Assembly (NCBI GenBank): GCA_958448555.1
Contig: CAUDEL010000019.1
Location: 1 to 46,782, forward strand
Origin: Limiplasma sp958448555
Lineage (GTDB): Bacteria; Bacillota; Clostridia; Christensenellales; Aristaeellaceae
Length of the DNA: 46,782 bases
Direction: 5' to 3'
This document shows, one piece after another, positions 30,820 to 38,386 of this stretch. The notes under the pieces are model-generated. The model did not search any database, had not been told where the DNA came from, and worked only from the letters and a program-made list of their open reading frames with translations. The position numbers and the translations under genes are program-made. How positions within the stretch are numbered: position 1 is the first letter of the stretch; each line of letters opens with the position of its first letter.

Positions 30820-31845
30820 TCAGCCGGCGGCGGTGGAGGGCCGGGCGACCGTCGCGCCCTCCAGCAGCCGGCAGGGAATGGTAATCAGCTCGTGATAGGT
30901 GGTTCTGGGATGCTCGATGAGGTGCACCAGCTGGCGCGCGGCCTCGCTGCCGATGCGCTGGGTGTCCTGCTCGACGGTGGTCAGGGCGGGCGCGCACATC
31001 TGCAGCAGCTTCACCCCGTCAAATCCGGCCACCGACACATCCTCCGGGATGCGCAACCCGCAGGCGCGCACGGCCTCCATGCCGCCCAGGGCGGCGTAAT
31101 CGTCGGGCATGAGGATGCAGGTGGGACGCGGGCCCTGCTTGAGAAGGCGGAGGGTGGCTTCGCGGGTCACGGCGGGGTTGTGATAGGCGGCGGGCACCAG
31201 ATAGCCCGGCGGCACATCCAGCCCCGCCTCATTCATGGCCCGGAGGAAGCTGACCGTGCGCACGTCCGTGACCGAGCTCTCCTCGCCGGTCACATAGGCG
31301 ATGCGGCGGTGTCCCCTGGCGATGACGTAGCGCGTGAGCTCCTCCATACCCTGGCGGTTTTGCGACTGCACGCAGGTATGGTCGTGAAACACATGGTCGA
31401 TGGTCACCACCGGCAGGGAGCTGGCCACCAGCTCCACCACCTCGGCGCTGGAGAAATGCGAGCAGACGATGCATACGCCATCGACATTGCGGTAGCGGCA
31501 GTGCTCCAGGTAGGTCATGCGGGTATCGCCCATGTGGTGGGTGATGAAGGTGATGTCGTACCCGCGGCGCTCCGCCTCGGTCTTGAAGGCCTGAAGGACG
31601 GGGCTGAAATAGCTGTGGGTGAAACCGCTTTCGGTATCGTCGGAATACAGCACGCCAAGGTTAAATGTGCGGCCCAGCTTGAGGCTGCGCGCCTGGGCGT
31701 TGGGGCGGTAGCCCAGCTGCTCGGCGGCCTGGCACACCTGTTCGCGGGTTTCCTCGCTGATATCGGGATATCCGTTGAGCGCCTTGCTCACGGTGGATAC
31801 GGAGAGGCCGCAGTGGGCGGATAACTCTTTGATGGTCACTGACAT
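30820..31845 (-). CDS. LacI-family regulator of the cellobiose locus
   Basis: The protein is 341 residues from ATG 31845 after GAGGAAACCA. An upstream start would include a promoter and unlikely sequence. The helix-turn-helix is TIKELSAHCGLSVSTVSKAL and the hinge RPNAQARSLKLGRTF. The effector-binding domain contains VDGVCIVCSHFS, GHRRIAYVTGEE and VSVAGFDGVKLLQ. It lies 62 bases before the binding-protein gene and faces away from the GH94 gene. Operator-like sites in the 31.85-32.14 kb gap match a common pattern (CGAAAACGTTTTCG). It probably represses both directions in the absence of cellodextrin. Confidence 0.95.
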   Translation of the reverse strand: MSVTIKELSAHCGLSVSTVSKALNGYPDISEETREQVCQAAEQLGYRPNAQARSLKLGRTFNLGVLYSDDTESGFTHSYFSPVLQAFKTEAERRGYDITFITHHMGDTRMTYLEHCRYRNVDGVCIVCSHFSSAEVVELVASSLPVVTIDHVFHDHTCVQSQNRQGMEELTRYVIARGHRRIAYVTGEESSVTDVRTVSFLRAMNEAGLDVPPGYLVPAAYHNPAVTREATLRLLKQGPRPTCILMPDDYAALGGMEAVRACGLRIPEDVSVAGFDGVKLLQMCAPALTTVEQDTQRIGSEAARQLVHLIEHPRTTYHELITIPCRLLEGATVARPSTAAG

Positions 31846-31876
31846 TGGTTTCCTCTTTCCCGTTGTCATCGTTGAA

Positions 31877-31925
31877 CGAAATTGTTTTCGTAAAGGATTA
31901 TAACCCAGGTCGTTCCAAAATGCAA
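31877..31925 (-). promoter_or_regulatory. Promoter and operator of the lacI gene and leftward cellobiose operon
   Basis: On the minus strand TTGCAT (31920-31925) and a perfect TATAAT (31897-31902) are 17 bases apart. CGAAATTGTTTTCG at 31877-31890 lies on the start point and fits the inferred operator CGAAAACGTTTTCG at 12 of 14 positions. Autoregulation is likely. Confidence 0.85.
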
Positions 31926-32018
31926 GTGGTTTTGAAAAAAATATTTGATTAGTCCTTCTATAAACCATTTTCTACATTATAGTGCCCGGAAATTTTTCTT
32001 CCGGGCCGTGTTCCGATT

Positions 32019-32137
32019 GGAATACGTTTTCGTCCATCGCGGGTTTTTCACAGGAAATTTTCAGATAAGTCTTGATTTTTTGGGACATTCATTGTATATT
32101 GTCTGCGTAAGGCGCCGCCGTTACTAAATCGTATTCG
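32019..32137 (+). promoter_or_regulatory. Promoter and two operator-like sites of the GH94 gene
   Basis: TTGATT (32072-32077) and TATATT (32095-32100) are 17 bases apart and face the GH94 gene. Two sites match CGAAAACGTTTTCG: GGAATACGTTTTCG at 32019-32032 (12 of 14) upstream, and CTAAATCGTATTCG at 32124-32137 (11 of 14) just after the start point. The pair is spaced for looping by a LacI-family tetramer or for independent blocking. Confidence 0.72.
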
Positions 32138-32183
32138 TTCAATGAACATAAGGCATACAGCCATAAAAGCAGGGAGGATCGCC

Positions 32184-34616
32184 ATGGAATACGGCTATTT
32201 TGACGACGCAGCCCGGGAATATGTCATCACAAGACCGGATACCCCCTCCCCCTGGATCAACTATCTGGGCAGCGAGGCTTTCTTCACGCTCCTGTCCAAC
32301 ACAGGGGGCGGCTACAGCTTCTACCGCGACGCGCGCCTGCTGCGGCTGACGCGCTACCGCTACAACGGCGTGCCCACCGACGCGGGCGGCCAGTATTTCT
32401 ACCTGCGCGACGGCGACAGCGTCTTTACCCCCGGCTGGATGCCCGTCAAAACGCCGCTGGACCGTTACGAGTGCCGCCACGGCTTGGGCTATACCCGCAT
32501 CCTGGGCGAAAAAGACGGGCTGCGCGCCGAGCAGACCTCGCTTGTGCCGCGCGGCGAGGACGCGCTGGTCACCCGCCTGACCCTGGAAAACCGCACCGAT
32601 CGGCAAAAGCGGGTCGATGTGTTCAGCTTTGTGGAGTTCTGCCTCTGGGACGCGCAGGACGACGCGACCAACTTCCAGCGCAACCTCTCCACCGGCGAAA
32701 TCGAGGTGGAGGGCAGCGCCATCTATCATGTCACCGAGTACCGCGAGCGCCGCAATCACTATGCCGTCTATGCGGTCAATGCGCCCGTCATCGGCTTTGA
32801 TACCGACCGGGAGACCTTTCTGGGCGCCTGCAACGGCTTTGACCATCCCGCCGCCGTCGAGCGGGGCGAAAGCTTCAACAGCATGGCCAGCGGCTGGTCC
32901 CCCGTGGGCAGCCACCACCTGCGGGCCGATCTTGCGCCCGGGGCGCGCGTGAGCTATCTGTTTGTGCTGGGCTTTTGCCAGAATCCCGATGCGGAGAAGT
33001 TCTCCGCGCCCGGCGTGGCCAACAAGGCCCCCGCGCGGGCGCTGCTTTCGCGCTTTTCTACGGAGGCGCAGTTTGACGCCGCCTTTGAGGCGCTCGCCGC
33101 CCACTGGCGCACGCTTCTCTCGGGCTATCAGGTCGCAAGCGGCGACGCGAGGCTGGACCGCATGGTCAACCTCTGGCATCAGTATCAGTGCATGGTTACC
33201 TTTAACCTGTCGCGCTCCGCCAGCTATTATGAAAGCGGCATCGGGCGGGGCATGGGCTTCCGTGACTCCGCGCAGGACCTGCTGGGCTTTGTGCACATGG
33301 TTCCGCAGCGCGCGCGGCAGCGCATTGTGGATCTCGCGGCCACGCAGTTACCCGATGGCAGCGCCTATCACCAGTACCAGCCGCTCACCCGGCGCGGCAA
33401 CTTTGACGTGGGCGGCGGATTCAACGACGATCCTCTGTGGCTGATTTTCGGCACCGCCGCCTATGTCAGGGAAACTGGCGATGCTTCCATTCTGCATCAG
33501 GCTGTTCCCTTTGACAACGACGAGCGTCTCAGCCAGCCCCTGATGGAACATCTTCGCCGGTCGTTCCACTTCACGCTGGACCATCTGGGGCCGCACGGCC
33601 TGCCGCTGATCGGCCGCGCGGACTGGAACGACTGTCTCAATCTCAACTGCTTCTCCACTACCCCGGGGGAAAGCTTCCAAACCACGGCCAACATAGAGTC
33701 CGGCGTCGCGGAATCGCTCTTTATCGCCGGTATGTTCATCGGCGTGTGCGCGGATTATCAGGCCCTCTGCCGCCTCTATGGCTGGGAGGACGAGGCGTGT
33801 CAGGCCGCCGCCCAGGGCGAAAAGATGCGTCAGTCAGTGCTGGCGTACGGCTGGGACGGCGAGTGGTTCCTGCGCGCCTATGACGCGCACGGCCGCAAGG
33901 TGGGAAGCCGGGAATGTGAAGAGGGGCAGATCTATATCGAGCCGCAGGGCTTTCTGGTCATGGCGGGCGTGGGCATCAAGGAGGGCTATGCCCAGCGCGC
34001 GCTGGATTCCGTGCGCGACCGTCTGCTTACGCCGCATGGCGTGGCCCTGCTCGCCCCACCCTATACCCGGTATCATCCCGAGCTTGGCGAAATCAGTTCC
34101 TATCCTCCGGGATACAAGGAAAACGGCGGTATCTTCTGTCACAACAATCCATGGATCGTTCTGGCCGAGGTCATGCTGGGACACGGCGGACGGGCCTTCG
34201 ATATTTACTGCCGCACCTGTCCGGCCTATCTGGACGACCCCGCTTTGCACCGTACCGAGCCGTATGTCTATAGCCAGATGGTCGCGGGTCCCGCCGCCCC
34301 GCGCTTTGGCCAGGCCAAAAACAGCTGGCTGACGGGTACGGCGGCATGGACATTCTATGCCATATCGCAGGGAATTCTGGGGATCAGGCCGGACTATGAC
34401 GGCCTGCGCATCGATCCCTGCCTGCCCGCGCGGCTGAGCGAGGTAACGGTGACCCGTCGCTTCCGGGGCAGCCTCTACCGCATCCATATTCGCAACCTCG
34501 CGGGCGATGAGAAGGGCCGCCTGACCCTGACCCTGGACGGAAAGCCCGTCGAAGGCAGCCTCGTCCCTGCGGACGCCGCGCCTGCGGAGCATGAGGTGGA
34601 GGCCGTGCTGTCCTGA
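32184..34616 (+). CDS. GH94 cellobiose phosphorylase
   Basis: The protein is 810 residues, the usual length for cellobiose phosphorylase. ATG 32184 follows AGGGAGGATCGCC. It splits cellobiose with phosphate to glucose 1-phosphate and glucose, saving one ATP. Visible features are the N-terminal beta sandwich (GGGYSFYRDARLLRLTRYRY), GIGRGMGFRDSAQDLLGFVH, YHQYQPLTRRGN and GGGFNDDPLWLI. The catalytic block RADWNDCLN has its Asp pair at 480 and 483. GGIFCHNNPWIVLAE matches phosphate-binding residues of the family, and the end of the barrel reads TGTAAWTFYAISQGILGIRP. Length and motifs favour cellobiose over chitobiose phosphorylase. Confidence 0.96.
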   Translation: MEYGYFDDAAREYVITRPDTPSPWINYLGSEAFFTLLSNTGGGYSFYRDARLLRLTRYRYNGVPTDAGGQYFYLRDGDSVFTPGWMPVKTPLDRYECRHGLGYTRILGEKDGLRAEQTSLVPRGEDALVTRLTLENRTDRQKRVDVFSFVEFCLWDAQDDATNFQRNLSTGEIEVEGSAIYHVTEYRERRNHYAVYAVNAPVIGFDTDRETFLGACNGFDHPAAVERGESFNSMASGWSPVGSHHLRADLAPGARVSYLFVLGFCQNPDAEKFSAPGVANKAPARALLSRFSTEAQFDAAFEALAAHWRTLLSGYQVASGDARLDRMVNLWHQYQCMVTFNLSRSASYYESGIGRGMGFRDSAQDLLGFVHMVPQRARQRIVDLAATQLPDGSAYHQYQPLTRRGNFDVGGGFNDDPLWLIFGTAAYVRETGDASILHQAVPFDNDERLSQPLMEHLRRSFHFTLDHLGPHGLPLIGRADWNDCLNLNCFSTTPGESFQTTANIESGVAESLFIAGMFIGVCADYQALCRLYGWEDEACQAAAQGEKMRQSVLAYGWDGEWFLRAYDAHGRKVGSRECEEGQIYIEPQGFLVMAGVGIKEGYAQRALDSVRDRLLTPHGVALLAPPYTRYHPELGEISSYPPGYKENGGIFCHNNPWIVLAEVMLGHGGRAFDIYCRTCPAYLDDPALHRTEPYVYSQMVAGPAAPRFGQAKNSWLTGTAAWTFYAISQGILGIRPDYDGLRIDPCLPARLSEVTVTRRFRGSLYRIHIRNLAGDEKGRLTLTLDGKPVEGSLVPADAAPAEHEVEAVLS

Positions 34617-34909
34617 TCACAGGCGCCAGACGCAGATTGAGCGCCCATGCAGGGGCTTTTGACATCACGTGCATGCACAGATTTTTCAAAAACACCTCAG
34701 GAGAGCTGATGGGCCGTAGGCCCGCAGACTCAACCGCAGCAGAGGGCGCTGACAAAGGGCGGGGGACAGGGGCCTCCCCGGTTGCTCAATCATTCGCGCT
34801 TCCCTGCGGTGCTCAAAGCCTTATGCCGCAGCATTTTTCGCGAGCGTTGCGAGCGTCCGAAAGGCGCAGGAAACATGTCTCTCCTCAAAATCAGTTTTTT
34901 TAACGACTT
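34617..34909. other. Region after the GH94 gene without a clear gene
   Basis: A plus-strand frame from ATG 34709 to 34903 has a weak ribosome site (AGGAGAGCTG) but an implausible composition (SFALPCGAQSLMPQHFSRAL), so I do not call it. Small palindromes (GGGCC-GTA-GGCCC) are present. Nothing else is seen. Confidence 0.4.
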
Positions 34910-34936
34910 GCGCCGGGGGCATAATGCCCCCGGCGC
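34910..34936. terminator. Shared terminator for convergent GH94 and surface-protein genes
   Basis: GCGCCGGGGGCAT (34910-34922) and ATGCCCCCGGCGC (34924-34936) form a long GC stem. GGCATTTTGTT follows rightward and AAGTCGTTAAAAAAA leftward. It separates two genes that face each other. Confidence 0.8.
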
Positions 34937-34945
34937 GGCATTTTG

Positions 34946-37498
34946 TTAACGTTTCCTTTTGCGCCGCCTGATGGCAAGCCATGCGGCGCTCATGCCAGCC
35001 ACGGAGACCAGCAGCCCCGTGCCGGCCAGCGCCGCAGGGCTTGTCACGCCGGTCACGGGCGGTCCTTTTGTACTTTCTACCGTGTTGATAACGGTAAAAC
35101 CGGACGTCTGATTACCCTCGATGCTCAGGCGGATCAGCGCGCCGCCTGCCACAAAGCGATCCCCATCCTTATAGGAAGCGCCTTCCACGATCTCCCGCAC
35201 CGTATAGGTGTAGGCATGGCCGGCCGCGTCATGGCGCTGGAGGTTCTCAAAGACCCCCTCCCAGCCATTGTGCTCTCCAAGGAGAAGGACACAGCCCTCC
35301 ATTTTTTCGGCGGGGCCACCCTCAGCGGCACGGTAGAGTTGCACCACCGCACTGGTGCTCACGCTACCTCGCCATTCCTTGCGCACCGACACGCCAAACA
35401 GCTCTTCGGCGCGGCGCACCACGTTACGCACATTATATCCCCCGCTTTCGGCCGGGACGATGGAAACGGCGGTTTTTCCGCCGCCGGGTGAATCAAACAC
35501 GTCGCCATTCGTGTAACTCTTCCCTCCGACGGCCTCGCGGACGGTATAGACATAGTTTCTGCCCTCCGCATCATACTTGGGCAGATCTCGAAACTCCACC
35601 TGATAGGGCCCGCTATCATCGCAGACGGGGTTTTCCACCCGAACCGCGCGGGATGCGTCCTCCCCCTGCACATGACGGTACAGCTCAAAGGCCACAGGAT
35701 ATTTGTTCATGCCCGGACCGCGGTCCCACGTCTTGTACACGGGCACGGCGACCAGCCCCGCCTTCCACAGGGTATTGGTGACGACATAGCCCTCCTGCTG
35801 GCTGCCCGCCACCGAGACGGCGGTATGCGTCTCACCGTAGGCAAATTCATCACCGTTACCGTACGAGTGACCGTTGATGATTTCTTTGATCGTGTATTTA
35901 TAGGGCTGGCCATTGGCTTTTTTCGCCGGCAGATCCTCAAAGCGGCCGGACCATGCGTCCTCCGTCAGCGTCAGCGTGCGGTCCGCCATACCTACGCCGT
36001 CCTGATAGAGCTGGATCGTCACAGGATAGGGGTCAAGCCCGGCGCCCAGAACCCATTTCTTTTTGACGGAAACTCTGAGCGTTTCTGTACCGGGCGTGCT
36101 GCCGCCCTGATGGCGATTGGTGATCAGAAAGCCGATCTCAGGCGTGCCCTGAATGGATACGCTGTAGGTCTCCCTGCCGTAGACCAGCGCGTCGCCGTCG
36201 TCATACATGACGCTTCCGATGCGTTCCTTCACCTGATAACGGTAAGCATTGCCGCTTTCGTCGTACTTTTTGATATTCTCGAATACGCCCTGCCATCCAT
36301 TGCTCTTATTGAGTTTGAGGGAGGCACATTCCGTTTGCCCTCCCTGTGCGTCGGTGCGGATCAGGACCGCCTCCACCTCAAACGTCTTGTCAAAGTCCCA
36401 GTTTTTGCCCACATGTATCTTCATGGTGTCTCCGCCCGGATCGGCACGGTACATTGTAAGGTCCGTGCGGTGTGATTCCCCCCGAACGTCGATGTTTCTG
36501 GCGATGACCGTTCCGTTCAGATTGACGCCCAGCGTCACATTCGCCTCCGGCGCCAGAATGTGCGCCGCTACGGGACGTTCGTTGCGGACCTTTCCCCGGT
36601 AGAGGCCATCCGACGCGGAGGAATCATACAGGTTCCACAGCACGTTGCCCGGCTGCCACTCCGTCACCTCTTTGTGCGGCGCCCAGTTTCCGTTCGAATA
36701 GAGGATCTCCGTGCCGGGCAGGAGGAACTCATCAACGCCCTTGAGGTCCACATTCAGAATCAGCAGCCCTGGTTTTTCCGGGTCAAAGTCCTTGCATATG
36801 ATGCTGGTGCCTTCCTTAAAGGCGTGCGCGTCCGCATTGTACACGTTCACACCCGCAGGATCGGACAGGATCACTTTCTCGATAAAGTACTCGCTCCCGT
36901 ATTGCTTTTGGATGACTTTGGTGTTCTTGTTCTCGTAGCGGCTGAGCGTCTGATTGATGCGAACGGTCTGATTATAGACGGCCCCCAAATCGATATACTT
37001 CAGAGTGGCGGAATCCTGCATCAGGCTGGCGGAATTGCCGCTTCGCATGGGCGCGTCCACCTTGTGGCCATTAAGGCTCCAGGCTTTTCCATGATCCTCC
37101 GTACCTACCTGCACCTCCGTCCCCACCACCAGCAGGGAATCCGTTGATGAATACGTGGAGGAAAAGCCACTACCGTCGTTCACAAAAGAGATATTGCGGA
37201 TATAGCTGACTTCCGCCACGCCCTTGGTGCCAAAGTTGTTCTGATAACGCAGCGTGTTGGTTAAAATGTTGCCGTTGGTGTGGGCGGTCGTCGTCACAGA
37301 GGAGAAGCCCACCAGATGAAAGTTCCCGGCGATGCCCAGTGGGTTTGTCGCATAGAACGGCGATTTTTTGAAATCCTGGGAAATCGTCTGGCATGCGGAG
37401 GTGACGTCACCAGCACTGGCAGAAGACACAAAGCAGACCATGAATCCCAATGCACAGATTTTCAATAGCAGAGCAGTTTTCCGAAAACGTTTTCTCAT
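34946..37498 (-). CDS. Cell-wall surface protein, choice-of-anchor A and four Cna-B repeats
   Basis: The protein is 850 residues. The signal peptide (ALLLKICALGFMVCFVSSAS) precedes a choice-of-anchor A-type beta domain (residues 30-350; NFHLVGFSSVTTTAHTNGNI). Four Cna-B beta-sandwich repeats follow, each starting with a VxVxKxW-like strand (HVGKNWDFD, VSVKKKWVLG, VPVYKTWDRG, VSVRKEWRG) and ending NG.F..G. with VxNTxxxG. Such repeats often hold Lys-Asn isopeptide bonds and form stalks. The end is PPVTG, a hydrophobic span and RRRKRKR, a sortase signal with Pro in place of Leu of LPXTG. Likely an adhesin. It is convergent with the GH94 gene and unrelated to sugar uptake. Confidence 0.9.
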   Translation of the reverse strand: MRKRFRKTALLLKICALGFMVCFVSSASAGDVTSACQTISQDFKKSPFYATNPLGIAGNFHLVGFSSVTTTAHTNGNILTNTLRYQNNFGTKGVAEVSYIRNISFVNDGSGFSSTYSSTDSLLVVGTEVQVGTEDHGKAWSLNGHKVDAPMRSGNSASLMQDSATLKYIDLGAVYNQTVRINQTLSRYENKNTKVIQKQYGSEYFIEKVILSDPAGVNVYNADAHAFKEGTSIICKDFDPEKPGLLILNVDLKGVDEFLLPGTEILYSNGNWAPHKEVTEWQPGNVLWNLYDSSASDGLYRGKVRNERPVAAHILAPEANVTLGVNLNGTVIARNIDVRGESHRTDLTMYRADPGGDTMKIHVGKNWDFDKTFEVEAVLIRTDAQGGQTECASLKLNKSNGWQGVFENIKKYDESGNAYRYQVKERIGSVMYDDGDALVYGRETYSVSIQGTPEIGFLITNRHQGGSTPGTETLRVSVKKKWVLGAGLDPYPVTIQLYQDGVGMADRTLTLTEDAWSGRFEDLPAKKANGQPYKYTIKEIINGHSYGNGDEFAYGETHTAVSVAGSQQEGYVVTNTLWKAGLVAVPVYKTWDRGPGMNKYPVAFELYRHVQGEDASRAVRVENPVCDDSGPYQVEFRDLPKYDAEGRNYVYTVREAVGGKSYTNGDVFDSPGGGKTAVSIVPAESGGYNVRNVVRRAEELFGVSVRKEWRGSVSTSAVVQLYRAAEGGPAEKMEGCVLLLGEHNGWEGVFENLQRHDAAGHAYTYTVREIVEGASYKDGDRFVAGGALIRLSIEGNQTSGFTVINTVESTKGPPVTGVTSPAALAGTGLLVSVAGMSAAWLAIRRRKRKR

Positions 37499-37510
37499 GA
37501 GCTGTTTTTA

Positions 37511-37597
37511 TATTGATTGCCTTTTAACAGGCAATCAATACGATCTCCTTTTACATATATTTTTAATAACTATATCATGAACTTTCAAAACATTCAA
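37511..37597 (-). promoter_or_regulatory. Promoter and leader hairpin of the surface-protein gene
   Basis: On the minus strand TTGAAT (37592-37597) and TATAGT (37569-37574) are 17 bases apart. Downstream AAAAGGAG (37545-37552) is followed by a possible 4-codon leader (TTG ATT GCC TGT TAA). A perfect 11 bp inverted repeat (TATTGATTGCC at 37511-37521 with GGCAATCAATA at 37530-37540) comes just before the real ATG. The gene's own ATG has no good ribosome site, so the hairpin may govern its translation. Confidence 0.6.
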
Positions 37598-37625
37598 GAG
37601 TTTTCCATTTAAATATAACGATTGT

Positions 37626-37671
37626 CATGTCCACATCCGCCCTTCGTGTGTCCGAACAGAAACACGAAGGG
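37626..37671 (+). ncRNA. Repeated leader motif, copy B (candidate cis-regulatory RNA)
   Basis: CATGTCCACATCC (37626-37638), ten bases, then TGTCCGAAC at 37649, exactly as in copy A at 21373. Here the stem is CCCTTCGTG/CACGAAGGG (9 bp) around the loop UGUCCGAACAGAAA. The stem sequence differs from copy A, yet both pair, while the loop is kept. It lies 33 bases before the start of the second phage gene block. Confidence 0.6.
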
Positions 37672-37704
37672 CTTTCGCTCTATCGCGTGCGAGGAGGCAT
37701 CCAT

Positions 37705-37947
37705 ATGTTTTATATCAAAACCAGGATTGGAGAGGAATCGGCCCTTGTGACGGAGATCACAGACAACAACGTGTTCACCCGTTGCCCGGAGTGCGGAGCG
37801 GAAATCGCGGTGGATCTGTGCGATCTGGCCGATGACGGACTGTTCGACCTGCTCGGGCCTGGCGTACTTTGCCCGGAGTGCAGCCGTGCGCGCTGGAACG
37901 CTGCGCACGCGGGATACGAAAGGAGCGTTGGTCGTGGGAATCAGTAA
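37705..37947 (+). CDS. Phage zinc-ribbon protein (80 aa)
   Basis: ATG 37705 follows GAGGAGGCATCCAT. The small protein starts MFYIKTRIGEESALVTEITD and has two Cys pairs, FTRCPECGAEI and LCPECSRARW, forming one zinc ribbon. I recall genes of this type directly after the family A polymerase in Clostridial phage modules. Here it lies about 12 kb from the polymerase. It opens the second replication block behind motif copy B. Its biochemical role is unknown. Confidence 0.8.
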   Translation: MFYIKTRIGEESALVTEITDNNVFTRCPECGAEIAVDLCDLADDGLFDLLGPGVLCPECSRARWNAAHAGYERSVGRGNQ

Positions 37948-38386
37948 GTACAACTCCGAAGGTTACCGCGATCCTACGACGTACGCCGCGCTGACAAACA
38001 TCGAAGCCGAGCGCCGGGCGGAGCGATTGGCGGAGGTTGCGCGCTCGCCGAATTACCGTCCTATTGTGTTCATCTGCAGCCCCTATGCCGACGATCCGGC
38101 GGGTAACGAGCGCCGCGCCATGCGGTATTGCCGGTTTGCCGTAGACCGGGGGTGTATTCCCATCGCGCCGCACCTCTACTTCACGCGCTTCCTGAACGAA
38201 GCCGATCCGCAGGAACGCGAACTGGGCCTGTTTATGGGCCAGGTGCTGCTGACCAAGTGTGTGGAGCTTTGGGTATTTGGAAGCCGCGTTACCTCGGGCA
38301 TGGAGCGTGAAATCGCAAAAGCCGAGGCGCGCTTGATGCCCATTCGCTATTTCACGGAGGATTTGGAGGAATACGGCCATGGATGA
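37934..38386 (+). CDS. DUF4406/deoxyribosyltransferase-like phage protein
   Basis: The protein is 150 residues from GTG 37934, nine bases after AAGGAG and overlapping the previous gene. The fold resembles the nucleoside 2-deoxyribosyltransferase superfamily: strand VFICSPYADDPAGNERRAMR, then FAVDRGCIPIAPHLYFTRFL, CVELWVFGSRVTSGMEREIA and KAEARLMPIRYF. The SPY and SGM.RE elements line the nucleotide site in that superfamily. Phage members may act on nucleotides or modified bases, but the substrate is unknown. It is coupled to the primase-helicase gene by an 8-base overlap. Confidence 0.82.
   Translation: MGISKYNSEGYRDPTTYAALTNIEAERRAERLAEVARSPNYRPIVFICSPYADDPAGNERRAMRYCRFAVDRGCIPIAPHLYFTRFLNEADPQERELGLFMGQVLLTKCVELWVFGSRVTSGMEREIAKAEARLMPIRYFTEDLEEYGHG

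Noticed and set aside
32139..33296. A 385-codon minus-strand frame
   Set aside because: It is a shadow of the GH94 gene.
34709..34903. A 64-codon frame after the GH94 gene
   Set aside because: The ribosome site is weak, the composition unlike a protein and no family likeness is seen.
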